Part shown: piece by piece, positions 8,846 to 18,053 of the stretch
Numbering within the stretch: the stretch's first letter is position 1
How the letters are laid out: every line of letters starts with the position of its first letter
NCBI RefSeq assembly: GCF_014202225.1
Contig: NZ_JACHGE010000003.1
Coordinates: forward strand, 335,121-399,120
Origin: Algibacter amylolyticus
GTDB lineage: Bacteria > Bacteroidota > Bacteroidia > Flavobacteriales > Flavobacteriaceae
Length of the DNA stretch: 64,000 nucleotides
Direction of reading: 5' to 3'
Program-made: the position numbers and the translations under genes
The notes under the pieces: model-generated
Databases searched by the model: none
Told to the model about the DNA's origin: nothing
What the model saw: the letters and a program-made list of their open reading frames with translations, nothing else

Positions 8846-9520
8846 TTATTTCCATGTTACAATATCTTCAAAATTTCTTCTAGATTTTCCGTGTGGTGGA
8901 TCTTCTTTTCGGTAACCAAAAGCCACCATAAAAGATAATCCATATTTATCGGTATCCACACCAAATTTTTCTTTTAATAACGCTTCTGCTTTTTCTTGAT
9001 GAAACCCTTCAATAGGACAACTATCAATACCTACTAATGCGGCCGACGTCATCATATTACCCAAAGCAATATAAGTTTGCTTTGAAGACCAATCGAATAA
9101 TTTTTTATCGGTATCTAAATCGAAATCATTCTCTTGAAATTCTCTATAAAATTTTGAATACATTTCAATAACATCTTCCTGTAATTGTTTTACATCTTTC
9201 ATCATGTGCATAATGTATTCAGAATCATGCTTTACCATAGGTGCCTTCATACTTAAGCCTAATACAAAATGACTTGCCGTATCCAACTTTAAAGGTGCTC
9301 CCCAAGCTACAGGTTTTAATAATTCGCGTAATTCTTGATCTTGAACTACTATAAAATGCCAAGGCTCGAAACCAAAACTACTTGGCGATAAATTAGCTGT
9401 TTTTAATATGAAATTAATGTCTTTGTCTGAAACCTTTTTAGTAGGATCAAATTCTTTTGTTGCATGTCTAAATTCAAATGCATTTAAAATGTCTTCTGTT
9501 TGGATATTTGGTGTACTCAT
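8846..9520 (-). CDS. NAD(P)H-dependent nitroreductase-family oxidoreductase
   Basis: The ATG at 9520 gives 224 residues starting MSTPNIQTEDILNAFEFRHA; an upstream in-frame extension to 9655 is non-homologous in appearance and runs through the promoter, so it is rejected. Family features: RHATKEFDP, LSPSSFGFEPWHFIVV for FMN binding, SKQTYIALGNMMTSAALVGIDSCPIEGF and the final GYRKEDPP. Such enzymes reduce nitroaromatics and quinones. It is monocistronic, with its own promoter (9573-9603), a dyad over the start site and a terminator, suggesting induction by a quinone- or redox-sensing repressor encoded elsewhere. Confidence 0.9.
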   Translation of the reverse strand: MSTPNIQTEDILNAFEFRHATKEFDPTKKVSDKDINFILKTANLSPSSFGFEPWHFIVVQDQELRELLKPVAWGAPLKLDTASHFVLGLSMKAPMVKHDSEYIMHMMKDVKQLQEDVIEMYSKFYREFQENDFDLDTDKKLFDWSSKQTYIALGNMMTSAALVGIDSCPIEGFHQEKAEALLKEKFGVDTDKYGLSFMVAFGYRKEDPPHGKSRRNFEDIVTWK

Positions 9521-9553
9521 TATTCTATTACTTTTTAATTGAGTTTTTTTTAT

Positions 9554-9570
9554 ACTATAACTTTTATAGT
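9554..9570. promoter_or_regulatory. Dyad operator at the nitroreductase transcription start
   Basis: ACTATAACTTTTATAGT: perfect 7-bp arms around 3 bases. It covers the expected start point, about seven bases after the -7 box. A second site with the same half-site spacing (ACTATA, five bases, TATAGC) is at 9678-9694, and single ACTATA half-sites occur between them (9583-9588, 9621-9626 region). Confidence 0.55.
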
Positions 9571-9572
9571 GA

Positions 9573-9603
9573 CAAAAGTATATATAGTATTTAAATCTTG
9601 CAA
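9573..9603 (-). promoter_or_regulatory. Promoter of the nitroreductase gene
   Basis: On the minus strand: TTG (9601-9603), 20 bases, TACTTTTG (9573-9580). This is a full Bacteroidota -33/-7 match, 53 bases before the ATG at 9520. Confidence 0.75.
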
Positions 9604-9787
9604 TAACGGTCAAAAATGATAGTATAAAATGATTTATAAAAACACTGATTCTCAATTAATTAAAAATAAAAAAATAAACTATAAAAAGTATAGCTTTATA
9701 CATTTAGGATACATTACTAATTTAACAAATAGTAGATTGGGGGCTTTTATAAGTGATTATAAAAGGAATTTTAAATAAATGCTTTAA

Positions 9788-9825
9788 AAAATGACATACC
9801 TATTTATAAAATAGATATGCCATTT
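9788..9825 (-). terminator. Terminator after the 431-residue protein gene of the tail-module region
   Basis: The long imperfect inverted repeat AAATGACATACCTATTT / AAATAGATATGCCATTT has a three-base loop and two mismatches. On the minus strand it ends in a T-run. It begins 19 bases after the stop of the 9845-11140 gene. Confidence 0.8.
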
Positions 9826-9844
9826 TGTTATTTAATTGATGATT

Positions 9845-11140
9845 CTAGTCTTCATCATCTAATTCCTCATCAACAGGGCAACAACGGTATTCCTGAGATT
9901 TTTCTAGTAGTTCTACTTGTTTCTCCAACAATTTATTTCGAAGTTTTTTATGTTCAAGATCTAACTTTATTTCTTCCATTAAGCCCTCTTCACAAACATT
10001 ACAACTATCCAAACAGCCTTTTACTACAACACCTGCCGTAGGAATAGAAGTTTTATACTCAAAGGAAAATTCGGCAATGGTTTGTTCTGTAGTTCCACCG
10101 TCTTTGGTTAATATATTTGCTGCTATCAAATTATTTTTAACGTTTTCTAATGCTTTTACACGAACGTTTTCTGATAGCGGTTGAATAACACTATATCTTG
10201 AGTTAGATGCTACATATGCAGCCGAATAGCGTAAGTTATTATCGTTATTAATGGCTTTTATTTCTTTAATTTTTTCAGGTAGTTTACTTGAAGTCGCTAA
10301 AACTGCTGTTGGCACTACAGAGAGTTTTGCATTTGTTAAAATTGGCTTATTTACCACGCTACTAGGTGTTGCCTGATCAATAACACGAGTTTTAATAGTT
10401 TTGATACTTACTTTTGTAGTTTGCTGTTTATCTACTTGATAAAACAAGTAACTTACCGAATGGCATCTATTTTCATTATGGAAGGTTCTACTACTGCTTT
10501 CTACATGACTTTCACTTTCTCCTTCGGCATGGGTTTTAGTAGATACTTCTCCTACCTGAATAGCGCTCGATTCTCGAGTCATTTGTATGGATTTATTATG
10601 GCTCGCCTCGGCATGAATGCTTAATTCGCGCATAAAATCTTTAGTTGAAGAGGCATCAAAACTACCAGAAATTGTTGCAGATGGACCATTTACTATAGTT
10701 CCTAGAAGTCCGCTTGTAGAGGCATCAGTACTAGCGCTTCCACTATTGGATGTACTGGAATTAATATCTTCTCGACTATCCAAATCGGACATAAATTTCT
10801 CGTATGAGTCTAAATAATACTGTTCTTCTGCAGATTGCTCATGTCTGTAGGATAATTGAGTTTCGCTATCAAAAGAAAATCTGGAGCGACGATCTTGTGT
10901 GTATAAGCGCACTTTTTCTCCTGGTAATAAAGTGGTACTGTACACTAAATTACCTAACTGTAAAGGGCCCGAACATCTTTCAACCCTTACATGTAGTGCT
11001 ACTTCAACAGGTACTCTTTGCGATTGGTTGTCCAACTTTACATCGGTGTAATGGGTTAAGCGGTACACAAAATCTAAGTAATCACATGTTTTGCCGTCTG
11101 GTAATTCCGGACAACACCCATTCTTGTTTTCAACTTTCAT
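9845..11140 (-). CDS. Unrecognised 431-residue protein next to tail sheath/tube genes
   Basis: No family is recognised. There is no signal peptide or membrane segment. Cysteine pairs sit at both ends (GCC near residue 9; GCLDSCNVCEEG near 385; a final YRCCPVDEELDDED). Residues about 45-120 look like a compact conserved domain (VEVALHVRVERCSGPLQLG, LLPGEKVRLYTQDRRSRF, QLSYRHEQSAEEQYYLDSY). Residues 120-180 are Ser/Gly/Thr-rich and probably flexible, and residues about 390-425 form a charged coiled coil. It has its own excellent promoter (11248-11278) and a terminator, so it is transcribed apart from the lipase gene upstream. A structural or regulatory partner of the tail-like module is possible but only inferred from position. 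Confidence 0.7.
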   Translation of the reverse strand: MKVENKNGCCPELPDGKTCDYLDFVYRLTHYTDVKLDNQSQRVPVEVALHVRVERCSGPLQLGNLVYSTTLLPGEKVRLYTQDRRSRFSFDSETQLSYRHEQSAEEQYYLDSYEKFMSDLDSREDINSSTSNSGSASTDASTSGLLGTIVNGPSATISGSFDASSTKDFMRELSIHAEASHNKSIQMTRESSAIQVGEVSTKTHAEGESESHVESSSRTFHNENRCHSVSYLFYQVDKQQTTKVSIKTIKTRVIDQATPSSVVNKPILTNAKLSVVPTAVLATSSKLPEKIKEIKAINNDNNLRYSAAYVASNSRYSVIQPLSENVRVKALENVKNNLIAANILTKDGGTTEQTIAEFSFEYKTSIPTAGVVVKGCLDSCNVCEEGLMEEIKLDLEHKKLRNKLLEKQVELLEKSQEYRCCPVDEELDDED

Positions 11141-11247
11141 AATAAATGATTTAAAAATTAGGCTGCATTAACTGGTTGGTTAATGATTCATAGTTCGCGG
11201 CAGCTTTTTAGCGCGATATGTTTTTAGCTAATAATCATGTGAGGAAA

Positions 11248-11278
11248 CAAATGTAGTGGCTAGGACACGCACTATCAA
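11248..11278 (-). promoter_or_regulatory. Promoter of the 431-residue protein gene
   Basis: Minus strand: TTG (11276-11278), exactly 20 bases, TACATTTG (11248-11255). This leaves a leader of about 100 bases before the ATG at 11140. Confidence 0.75.
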
Positions 11279-11388
11279 GAGGAAATTCATCCTTTTAATA
11301 AGGGAAATACCTTTTGATTTTTCAGGGTTTTTCCTGATAATATAAAAGTGTAGATAATAGCCTTTTTTGGAAAACAAGAAATGTGTTA

Positions 11389-13764
11389 TTACTCAAATTT
11401 TAAAAGGTTATCTAGTTTTTTTACAACCTCTGAAGGATCTTTTAGGCGTTCTTCAAGCGATCTTACTGCATCGATGCTTAAATATCTACCTAACGGTATT
11501 AAAGGTTTGAATAATGTATCACTTCCAGGATTTGGTAAGGATGTTCGTTTGGATTCTATACGATAACAGTCTGGATGAGAATTAATAAACTCATCGGCGT
11601 GAGCAAATATAGCATTAACAGCCATTTGAGCTGGTGAAGTAAGCTGGCTGTAATAATCTATCGCTTCGTTTTTGCTTTCTGCTTCGCTATTATTAGTAAT
11701 TATAAGATGTTTAATTTTGTATTTCCCTTGTAAAAGCGAATCCTTAGTTAAACCTTTTATTAGTGCCGCTTCAAGGTAATTGGTAACGGTTCCTCCAATA
11801 TTGTCGTAATAACCGCCATCGCCAAATTGTCCAATGCCAGAAACCCGACCATTTGGGCTTAAATAAGGAAATCTAGCGGTTAACAACATGGCAGCCGATC
11901 GTTTTATCATTTTTGAGCTTTCATTCTTTTTTGCATATTCTGAGAGCAGATCGTTAAATCCCGACTCGCGAGGTTTAGTGGTATTAAACTTAACCGGACT
12001 CATTAGATATAACTGCCCTGTTTGCACATGGGTGGTTGTAGTTACCATTATAGGTGGAGTAAATGTACCCCCTTTTTTAGGCATAATGTCTAAATACGGT
12101 CTTTTTAGTAAACCCACATTAAACAAGGAATCGAAAGTGGCTTCCCATTCGGTTTCTGTTATTTTTCCTCGGTCTAGATAAAAGTTTAAATGAAGAATAC
12201 TTGCCACAATATCTCTACCTAAAAGTCCTGCAACAGACGAAGAAATATAGTCTTTTTGATAAAATACGCTAGCCTTATAATAAAAATCGTTTTCGTTTAA
12301 AATACTATCGCTTTCTTGTGCTAAAAATAGATTGTTCTGGTAGTTGTCTTTATTAGCATACGCCTGAATATAAAACATATTACTACCCACGCTACCTCCC
12401 GAAGCTCCTGTTATAGAAAAAAGGTGTTTCTTAAAATAATTTTCATTTTTGCCATATAAATAACTGTGTACTAAAAAAGTCCAAAGACCTGCTCTTGAAC
12501 CTCCGCCTTCTGCCGAAACTAAAACAATAGGAAATGGCGCTTTATTAGTAGCATTTAAAATGTCTTGTCTTCGCTCTAAAATGTATTGATCTACGTAAGT
12601 TTCAAGGTTTAAACGACTGTCTGGATGAATGTTTTCTGAATCTACAGTACTAACTTCATAATGTGTAAAACAATTACTTTTTGCCACAAAAACGGTCATT
12701 AAAATAGAACCAAAAAATACGATTGTTAAAATGGGCCATTTCTTTCTTTTGCCATATAAATTTAGTCCTAAAAAAATGGTGTACTGCCCAATAATACACA
12801 CCATAATTATAACCATTGGTGTTAAGTATTTTAAATAATGTAATTCCGGATCAATAAGCATTACAATATACATAAGCACCATACTAAATGTAAAAAGATA
12901 GGCCAATGGAATGCCATAGTTTTCCTTAAACCAGAGAATTTTTTCGTTATACGAAATACTAAAAACAAAAAACAATACACTTAAACAGGCCATAGACCAG
13001 AACAAATTTTTAATATCTTGTTCGGTGCCTCCAATGTTTACAAAACCTAGTATTAAAATTATAGCCAAGGAAATGGCCACTATAATTATGGGTAACCACT
13101 TTCTGTTCGATTTCCATTTTAAAACCCCCTTTAGGAACATGCCGAGTCTTGGGTTTGTTATTGCTACTAAAAAAAGGGTTAACAATAAAAAGAAATACTT
13201 AAAGGTTATATACTCGCCAAACAAGTGGTAGTAGGTGTTTTCTACTGAAAAGGTAATACTTAAAATCATAAAAATACCTAGTATTTTGGTATACATCCTT
13301 TCCACATAAATTTTAGGATCTTCGGTCAACTCATCAATGATTTTATTGTGAATTTGACTATTGGGATTTGGTGAAACATTACTTTTTTCAATGCTTATTT
13401 CTTTAGAATCCTTAGGGTTAATGGCTTTAACAACTTTTCTGCGTAGCCTAATGTCTTTAGATGCTATGCTGCCATCAGCTTCAGCTTTAAAACTCTTTTT
13501 AACTGATTCAATTTTAATTAAATTACCGTAACTAATAAGTAAGCCCATTACTAAAATGGACGTATAAAAAATAGGCATTACTATAAAATCGTTATGGTCT
13601 TGTAGCTGTATGATTACAACTGTAAGATCACTTAGGTGAGGCATTCTGAAAATAACAAATAGAACAAAAACAAATACTAAAGGAAATGCATGTTTTATAA
13701 TGGCGTGTATTAAGTATTTAAGCCATTGAGAAAAACTTGTTTTATTTTTATGGTTAGTTTCCAT
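11389..13764 (-). CDS. Polytopic membrane protein with patatin-like phospholipase domain
   Basis: 791 residues in two parts. Residues 1-365 hold about eight or nine hydrophobic segments (roughly 26-40, 62-80, 160-178, 188-203, 224-243, 252-270, 286-304, 315-335, 344-361) with a charged loop at 85-155. Residues 410 onward form a patatin domain: oxyanion-loop EGGGSRAG at 419-426, nucleophile elbow GASGG with Ser455, and catalytic Asp649 in FGDGGYYDNIGG. All elements of the Ser-Asp dyad are present, so lipid acyl hydrolase activity is expected. It starts four bases after the stop of the exported protein gene upstream, implying cotranscription. The side of the membrane on which the lipase sits cannot be fixed by eye. 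Confidence 0.85.
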   Translation of the reverse strand: METNHKNKTSFSQWLKYLIHAIIKHAFPLVFVFVLFVIFRMPHLSDLTVVIIQLQDHNDFIVMPIFYTSILVMGLLISYGNLIKIESVKKSFKAEADGSIASKDIRLRRKVVKAINPKDSKEISIEKSNVSPNPNSQIHNKIIDELTEDPKIYVERMYTKILGIFMILSITFSVENTYYHLFGEYITFKYFFLLLTLFLVAITNPRLGMFLKGVLKWKSNRKWLPIIIVAISLAIILILGFVNIGGTEQDIKNLFWSMACLSVLFFVFSISYNEKILWFKENYGIPLAYLFTFSMVLMYIVMLIDPELHYLKYLTPMVIIMVCIIGQYTIFLGLNLYGKRKKWPILTIVFFGSILMTVFVAKSNCFTHYEVSTVDSENIHPDSRLNLETYVDQYILERRQDILNATNKAPFPIVLVSAEGGGSRAGLWTFLVHSYLYGKNENYFKKHLFSITGASGGSVGSNMFYIQAYANKDNYQNNLFLAQESDSILNENDFYYKASVFYQKDYISSSVAGLLGRDIVASILHLNFYLDRGKITETEWEATFDSLFNVGLLKRPYLDIMPKKGGTFTPPIMVTTTTHVQTGQLYLMSPVKFNTTKPRESGFNDLLSEYAKKNESSKMIKRSAAMLLTARFPYLSPNGRVSGIGQFGDGGYYDNIGGTVTNYLEAALIKGLTKDSLLQGKYKIKHLIITNNSEAESKNEAIDYYSQLTSPAQMAVNAIFAHADEFINSHPDCYRIESKRTSLPNPGSDTLFKPLIPLGRYLSIDAVRSLEERLKDPSEVVKKLDNLLKFE

Positions 13765-13768
13765 ATAT

Positions 13769-15784
13769 CTATTTCTTTTTGGTTTCCTCCTCCTCTGCAG
13801 GTATGGGCTTTTTTGATTGAAACTTATCTACAAATGAAGTTAAATTAGTGGCGTATCCTACCATGAATTGAGGGTATATACTATTTGTATCGGTATGGAA
13901 ATAAGAACCTAATTTTGCATATACACCACCAACAGAAGTTTTTGGATTAGTAAGCCAATAGAAGTTAGCTTCTAGGTTAATTATATTATATGGCATAGAT
14001 AAAAAATGGTCTTTACCTGTATTTGATAGTAAAGTTTTTGAAAAAGAAAGTTCATTAATGGTATCATCTCCAGCATAATTTAAATCTTCTAGACTAAATG
14101 TAATATCTGCACCAAAATTAGATTGTGGTCTTATTTCAAAATTTAAATAAGGGCCGTGAGCAACAGAAAATAGTTGTTTGGTAAAGATTTTATCTTCTTC
14201 ATTATCTACAATATTAGTTAATTTAAAACCAGTTCTATAAAAGCCAGCGCTATAACCAAGTCCTATGTTTGTAAAAAAACCTTTGGCTTCATGCGTTAGT
14301 ACTTCTAAAGATAGTTTACCATATAAATTGTTTTTTCGCAATAAATCGAAATTATTAAATTGCTCTTCATCTTTAATATTTATAAACCGGTTTTCGTCAT
14401 CGAAGCTATTTTGCATTGAAAAATTTGTAACCGCTGTAAACTGCCTTATGGGAGTAAGTTTCGATATATTTCTTAAATTTAATGGCATTAATATTCTCGC
14501 TTGAGCATTAACTAAAGAATTTGGAGATTCGGTATTAAACCCCATAAGATCTGAATAAATTATAGCCGTAAAAAAATCGAAAAAGCGTCTTTCTTCTATT
14601 TTGACTTTATGTGTACTTTTGCCTTCTGTTTTAAATAAAACCTTTTTATCGTTGGCGACTGAGTAACTATATGAATCTTTATAATTTAGAAAATCGAAAA
14701 TATCATTGTAATCTATCTCTATTTTTGTTCTTTGACCAAAAACATCTTTTTCTGGCATAAATGTAGAAACTCTACTTCCGTAAATATTAAAATATCTAAT
14801 AGGTACAGAAAACTCTGAATTAATAAAAATTAAATCTATGCTTTCATTTAGCTCTGCTCTAATTTTTATTGTTGCAGCCTTGTTATTAAAAAATTGGACC
14901 GTTGCAGACGTTACTTTTAAATTTCCCGTTCCGTTCGATGTTTCACTTTTGAAATCCTTACAGCAATACTTGCTGCTTTCGGTACGTTGCGATAGTACTT
15001 GATAATACACCAAAGTGGTATTTTTAAATATTTCCTTTATAGTTTCATCTTCAATAAAAGCTTTTTTTCCTTCTTCAGCTTTAATGATTAAATATTGGTA
15101 CATGGTCGATTCCCTATCTAAAGCCATAAAAGCGGCTTCATCTTTTGTGCTTAAATTTTGAATGTTATTATTTATTAAAGATTCCTCATTTAGCTGTTCT
15201 TTTAACTTCTTTAACTTTAGTTTATAATGCGTTATTTGATAAGGTATATTCTTATCGATATTCAGAATTAATTGGCCCGAGTAATTATCTTCAGCTGTAT
15301 CAATACTTCTTAAAATATTTTTAGCTTCTGAAAGTTCTTTACGAATTTCCTTTTCATCATGAGTCTTTACTTTTTCAAGAATTTTTTGAATAGAATCATT
15401 GTATTGTGTTCCTACAGGTGAAGATTCTGATATTAAATCTATTCCAAATTCGTTTTTTAAATTCAATTTTACCGCAAAAACAAAAGTTTCGGGATCCATA
15501 TCTTTTAGATATTCAACAGACTTTTTACAATCATCCGATTTACAAATTTGCATGTCGAATGTAGCGTCTTTAGAGTCTATTCTAAATTCAAATATGGAAT
15601 CTTCAATTTTAAGTGTCTTTATTAACGTTAACTTGGTTTGAGCCTTAGGCTTTTCTGCTTCGGCAATTGGTTCCTTTTGTGACTCTGATTTTTGCTCTTC
15701 TGCAACTGTTGTATCATTGCTGCCTTGACTAAAAAGAATATTACATAAAGAAAAAAGGATAAAAGTGAATAGCTTGGTTTTCAT
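13769..15784 (-). CDS. Exported 671-residue protein of unknown function
   Basis: Residues 1-20 are a signal peptide (MKTKLFTFILFSLCNILFSQ, cleavage after SQ likely). A Lys/Glu/Thr-rich segment follows, then a long helical part (about 130-260) and, from about 270 to the end, many alternating aromatic/polar strands (for example GKLSLEVLTHEAKGFF, FLSMPYNIINLEANFYWL, FMVGYATNLTSF) that look like an outer-membrane beta structure. The C-terminus is a short Glu/Lys tail. No family is recognised. It lies 213 bases after the sheath stop and is joined to the patatin gene (four-base gap). Envelope location is inferred. Confidence 0.72.
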   Translation of the reverse strand: MKTKLFTFILFSLCNILFSQGSNDTTVAEEQKSESQKEPIAEAEKPKAQTKLTLIKTLKIEDSIFEFRIDSKDATFDMQICKSDDCKKSVEYLKDMDPETFVFAVKLNLKNEFGIDLISESSPVGTQYNDSIQKILEKVKTHDEKEIRKELSEAKNILRSIDTAEDNYSGQLILNIDKNIPYQITHYKLKLKKLKEQLNEESLINNNIQNLSTKDEAAFMALDRESTMYQYLIIKAEEGKKAFIEDETIKEIFKNTTLVYYQVLSQRTESSKYCCKDFKSETSNGTGNLKVTSATVQFFNNKAATIKIRAELNESIDLIFINSEFSVPIRYFNIYGSRVSTFMPEKDVFGQRTKIEIDYNDIFDFLNYKDSYSYSVANDKKVLFKTEGKSTHKVKIEERRFFDFFTAIIYSDLMGFNTESPNSLVNAQARILMPLNLRNISKLTPIRQFTAVTNFSMQNSFDDENRFINIKDEEQFNNFDLLRKNNLYGKLSLEVLTHEAKGFFTNIGLGYSAGFYRTGFKLTNIVDNEEDKIFTKQLFSVAHGPYLNFEIRPQSNFGADITFSLEDLNYAGDDTINELSFSKTLLSNTGKDHFLSMPYNIINLEANFYWLTNPKTSVGGVYAKLGSYFHTDTNSIYPQFMVGYATNLTSFVDKFQSKKPIPAEEEETKKK

Positions 15785-15997
15785 AATAAGTTGGTTTGGT
15801 TATACAATAGTTTATATATTGACATTGTTTTAAATCAAAATACCCCATACAGGGAAAAACATAAACTGTGCTATTGTAATTGCTATTAGGAAAACTAACC
15901 ACTAAAATGGTTGTAATAAATATAGGGAAAATAATTTAATGGCGTGTTTTAAAACTCGTTTCTAGGCTATTGCTTGTCAAAATATAAAGATTTCATA

Positions 15998-17524
15998 TTA
16001 AGATTCTTCCATATCTTGTTCTATCCTAAAAATTATAAACTCTGCTGGCCTGATAATTGAAACGCCTACCAAAATTATCATTTTACCTTCTAAAATATCT
16101 CGAGCAGTCATTGTTTGTCCTAAACCTACTTGAACAAAATATGCTTTCTCTGGCTGAGAACCAACAAAAGCACCATCACGCCATAGCGCTTTTAAATAAT
16201 TCGAAATCATGTTTTTAACAGCACCCCATGTAGTAGTATCATTCGGTTCAAAAACAAACGGCTTTAAACCTGTTTTAATAGATTTTTTTACATGAAGAAT
16301 GGTACGATGGACGCTTACATAACGATATTCATTACTATTACCAGCTAAAGTTCGCGCACCCCAAACAAGAGTGCCTCTACCTGTATAATAATTTATCGCA
16401 TTTATAGATTTTCCTGAAACAGCATCGACATTTAAAAGCTCTTGTTCTACCCTAGATAATTGTACCGTTGGTTTTATAACAGAATTTACAGATACGCCGG
16501 CAGGAGCTTTCCAAATACCTTTGTTATTATCTGTGGCAACATAAATTCCTGCTATGGCGCCACATGGAGGAATACGGTTTTTTAAAACCTTAACAGCTTT
16601 AATAATGGATTTATATGTTAAGCAAACGGATAACAACGCTATATGCAGGTTATGCTTAATATCTGCTGTAATATCATTTATTTTAAGATGTTCATCAATT
16701 ATATCGTTGGCTCTATTTTCTGGTAATAATTGTTTTAACTCATCTAATTGAAGATTAATATCTAGGAAAGTGGGGTCACTCCTATCAATATTCGCTTCTA
16801 ACCATGGATAATATACAGCGCCGAATTTTAAATTTTGAGTCCCAATTTGCCCTCTAAAATGTGTAATAACATCAGTAGTTGCTTGTCCTACTATTTGTTT
16901 TTGAAAACCATTATGAATATCCAAAACAGCAAAACGGTTACCCATTTCGAAACAGTGGCTTAGCATCTCTTGATAAACTTGATAGCATTGCACCGAAGGC
17001 AGATTTACAGCATCTGGAATAACTATAATGGTAGGCTCAATATAGTTTTTGAGTGCATTTAAGCCACCTTCTAAAATATTGCCATTTACGATTTTGGTAC
17101 CTAATAAATCATCAGCATCAGCAGTAACAGATGAGGTATCACCATAAGTTCCTACCGAAACAATATAGCAGTCCTTACCTCCATTATCGTAAAAAAGCTT
17201 TATACTTGGAAACATATACGCTTTGTGATTAGGCACATAATCCACTACTTTTTTACCACTTTTAACTTTAATAGGTATACCAGAACCATTTGGTAGCGGA
17301 TCTAAAATATCAAATTTAGAATTAAAACCTACTCCAAATACGCTAACATACTCAGCAAAAGATCTGATTTTTGTAGGTATATTTAATACGGATTCCTCGT
17401 TTATTGAAGCCTTTTCAGTGTAGCCAATAAAAGCCGGAACAGCAGTTGGTAAATCTGAAATTGAGTGAAGCAAAGAGTTTTGCTCCTGAATGTATACTCC
17501 TGGGTATCGTAAAATTGCAGCCAT
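15998..17524 (-). CDS. Contractile tail sheath protein
   Basis: 508 residues. The N-terminus ILRYPGVYIQEQNSLLHSI and the C-terminal segment with ILVGVSIIRPAEFIIFRIEQ are the hallmarks of phage-type sheath proteins (Phage_sheath_1, subtilisin-like fold), which also form the sheath of extracellular contractile injection systems, R-type pyocins and related devices. The TGRGTLVWGARTL segment near residue 375 is another family landmark. It follows two tube genes (39-base gap). Only one sheath gene is present, whereas Photorhabdus-type clusters carry up to three. Confidence 0.92.
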   Translation of the reverse strand: MAAILRYPGVYIQEQNSLLHSISDLPTAVPAFIGYTEKASINEESVLNIPTKIRSFAEYVSVFGVGFNSKFDILDPLPNGSGIPIKVKSGKKVVDYVPNHKAYMFPSIKLFYDNGGKDCYIVSVGTYGDTSSVTADADDLLGTKIVNGNILEGGLNALKNYIEPTIIVIPDAVNLPSVQCYQVYQEMLSHCFEMGNRFAVLDIHNGFQKQIVGQATTDVITHFRGQIGTQNLKFGAVYYPWLEANIDRSDPTFLDINLQLDELKQLLPENRANDIIDEHLKINDITADIKHNLHIALLSVCLTYKSIIKAVKVLKNRIPPCGAIAGIYVATDNNKGIWKAPAGVSVNSVIKPTVQLSRVEQELLNVDAVSGKSINAINYYTGRGTLVWGARTLAGNSNEYRYVSVHRTILHVKKSIKTGLKPFVFEPNDTTTWGAVKNMISNYLKALWRDGAFVGSQPEKAYFVQVGLGQTMTARDILEGKMIILVGVSIIRPAEFIIFRIEQDMEES

Positions 17525-17562
17525 TATTTACATATTTACTTTAATTTAAATAGTATTTTGTG

Positions 17563-18051
17563 CTATAATTTAGGCTTCTTTAAAATAGGGATAAATGGTA
17601 ATTTTATTGGCGATAATTTAAAAGGTGCAATAACTTCTCCTTTATTATTTAGAACCTTAAAACGTTGATATTCTAGCTCTACGGTTTCTATTAATATTTT
17701 AGTGTCTTGGGCATGAAGTTCTTCAACACCCCAAGCTACAGGTAAGGCTTTTTCTATTTGCCAGCCACTTATAATCTCATGGTCGGCATTAAGCAAATTA
17801 ACGGTTAAGTTTGTGGCTTGTTTGATATTGTTATTAATAGCATCCATACACCAAGCCACTAAATTAGAATCCGGTTGATAAGCACGTTTTAAAACAAGAT
17901 TATCATATTTAACCTGCTTTTTGCCTTCGTTTTCAATAATTCGAGCTTGAAGTCCTTGAACCGATTGAAAACTAACATCGTTACTAAGTGTCTTACTGTG
18001 AAAATGAACAGCAAAGTGCATATTTAATGGAGGATAGTTAATTTTTGCCAT
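17563..18051 (-). CDS. Tail tube protein (gp19-like), second copy
   Basis: 162 residues with the layout of T4 gp19-like tube proteins: an initial strand region, VKYDNLVLKRAYQPDSN, an LTVNLLNADHEIISGWQIEKALPVAWG block and ILIETVELEYQRF. It is more divergent than its neighbour and has a basic/proline tail of about 25 residues after the core. Pvc1- and Pvc5-type paralogues in injection systems differ in a similar way, one building the shaft and one the junction to the baseplate; which is which here is unknown. Gap of two bases to the upstream tube gene. Confidence 0.85.
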   Translation of the reverse strand: MAKINYPPLNMHFAVHFHSKTLSNDVSFQSVQGLQARIIENEGKKQVKYDNLVLKRAYQPDSNLVAWCMDAINNNIKQATNLTVNLLNADHEIISGWQIEKALPVAWGVEELHAQDTKILIETVELEYQRFKVLNNKGEVIAPFKLSPIKLPFIPILKKPKL

Positions 18052-18053
18052 AA

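Larger units (their letters stand above)
9521..9844. other. Intergenic region between nitroreductase and 431-residue protein gene
   Basis: 324 bases without a gene. It holds the nitroreductase promoter, its operator dyads, and the terminator of the minus-strand gene... the latter at 9788-9825. No other coding signal is seen; short frames on the plus strand are shadows. Confidence 0.7.

Noticed and set aside
9521-9655. 45-residue upstream extension of the second nitroreductase
   Set aside because: It crosses the promoter and operator and is not like the family; the ATG at 9520 fits.
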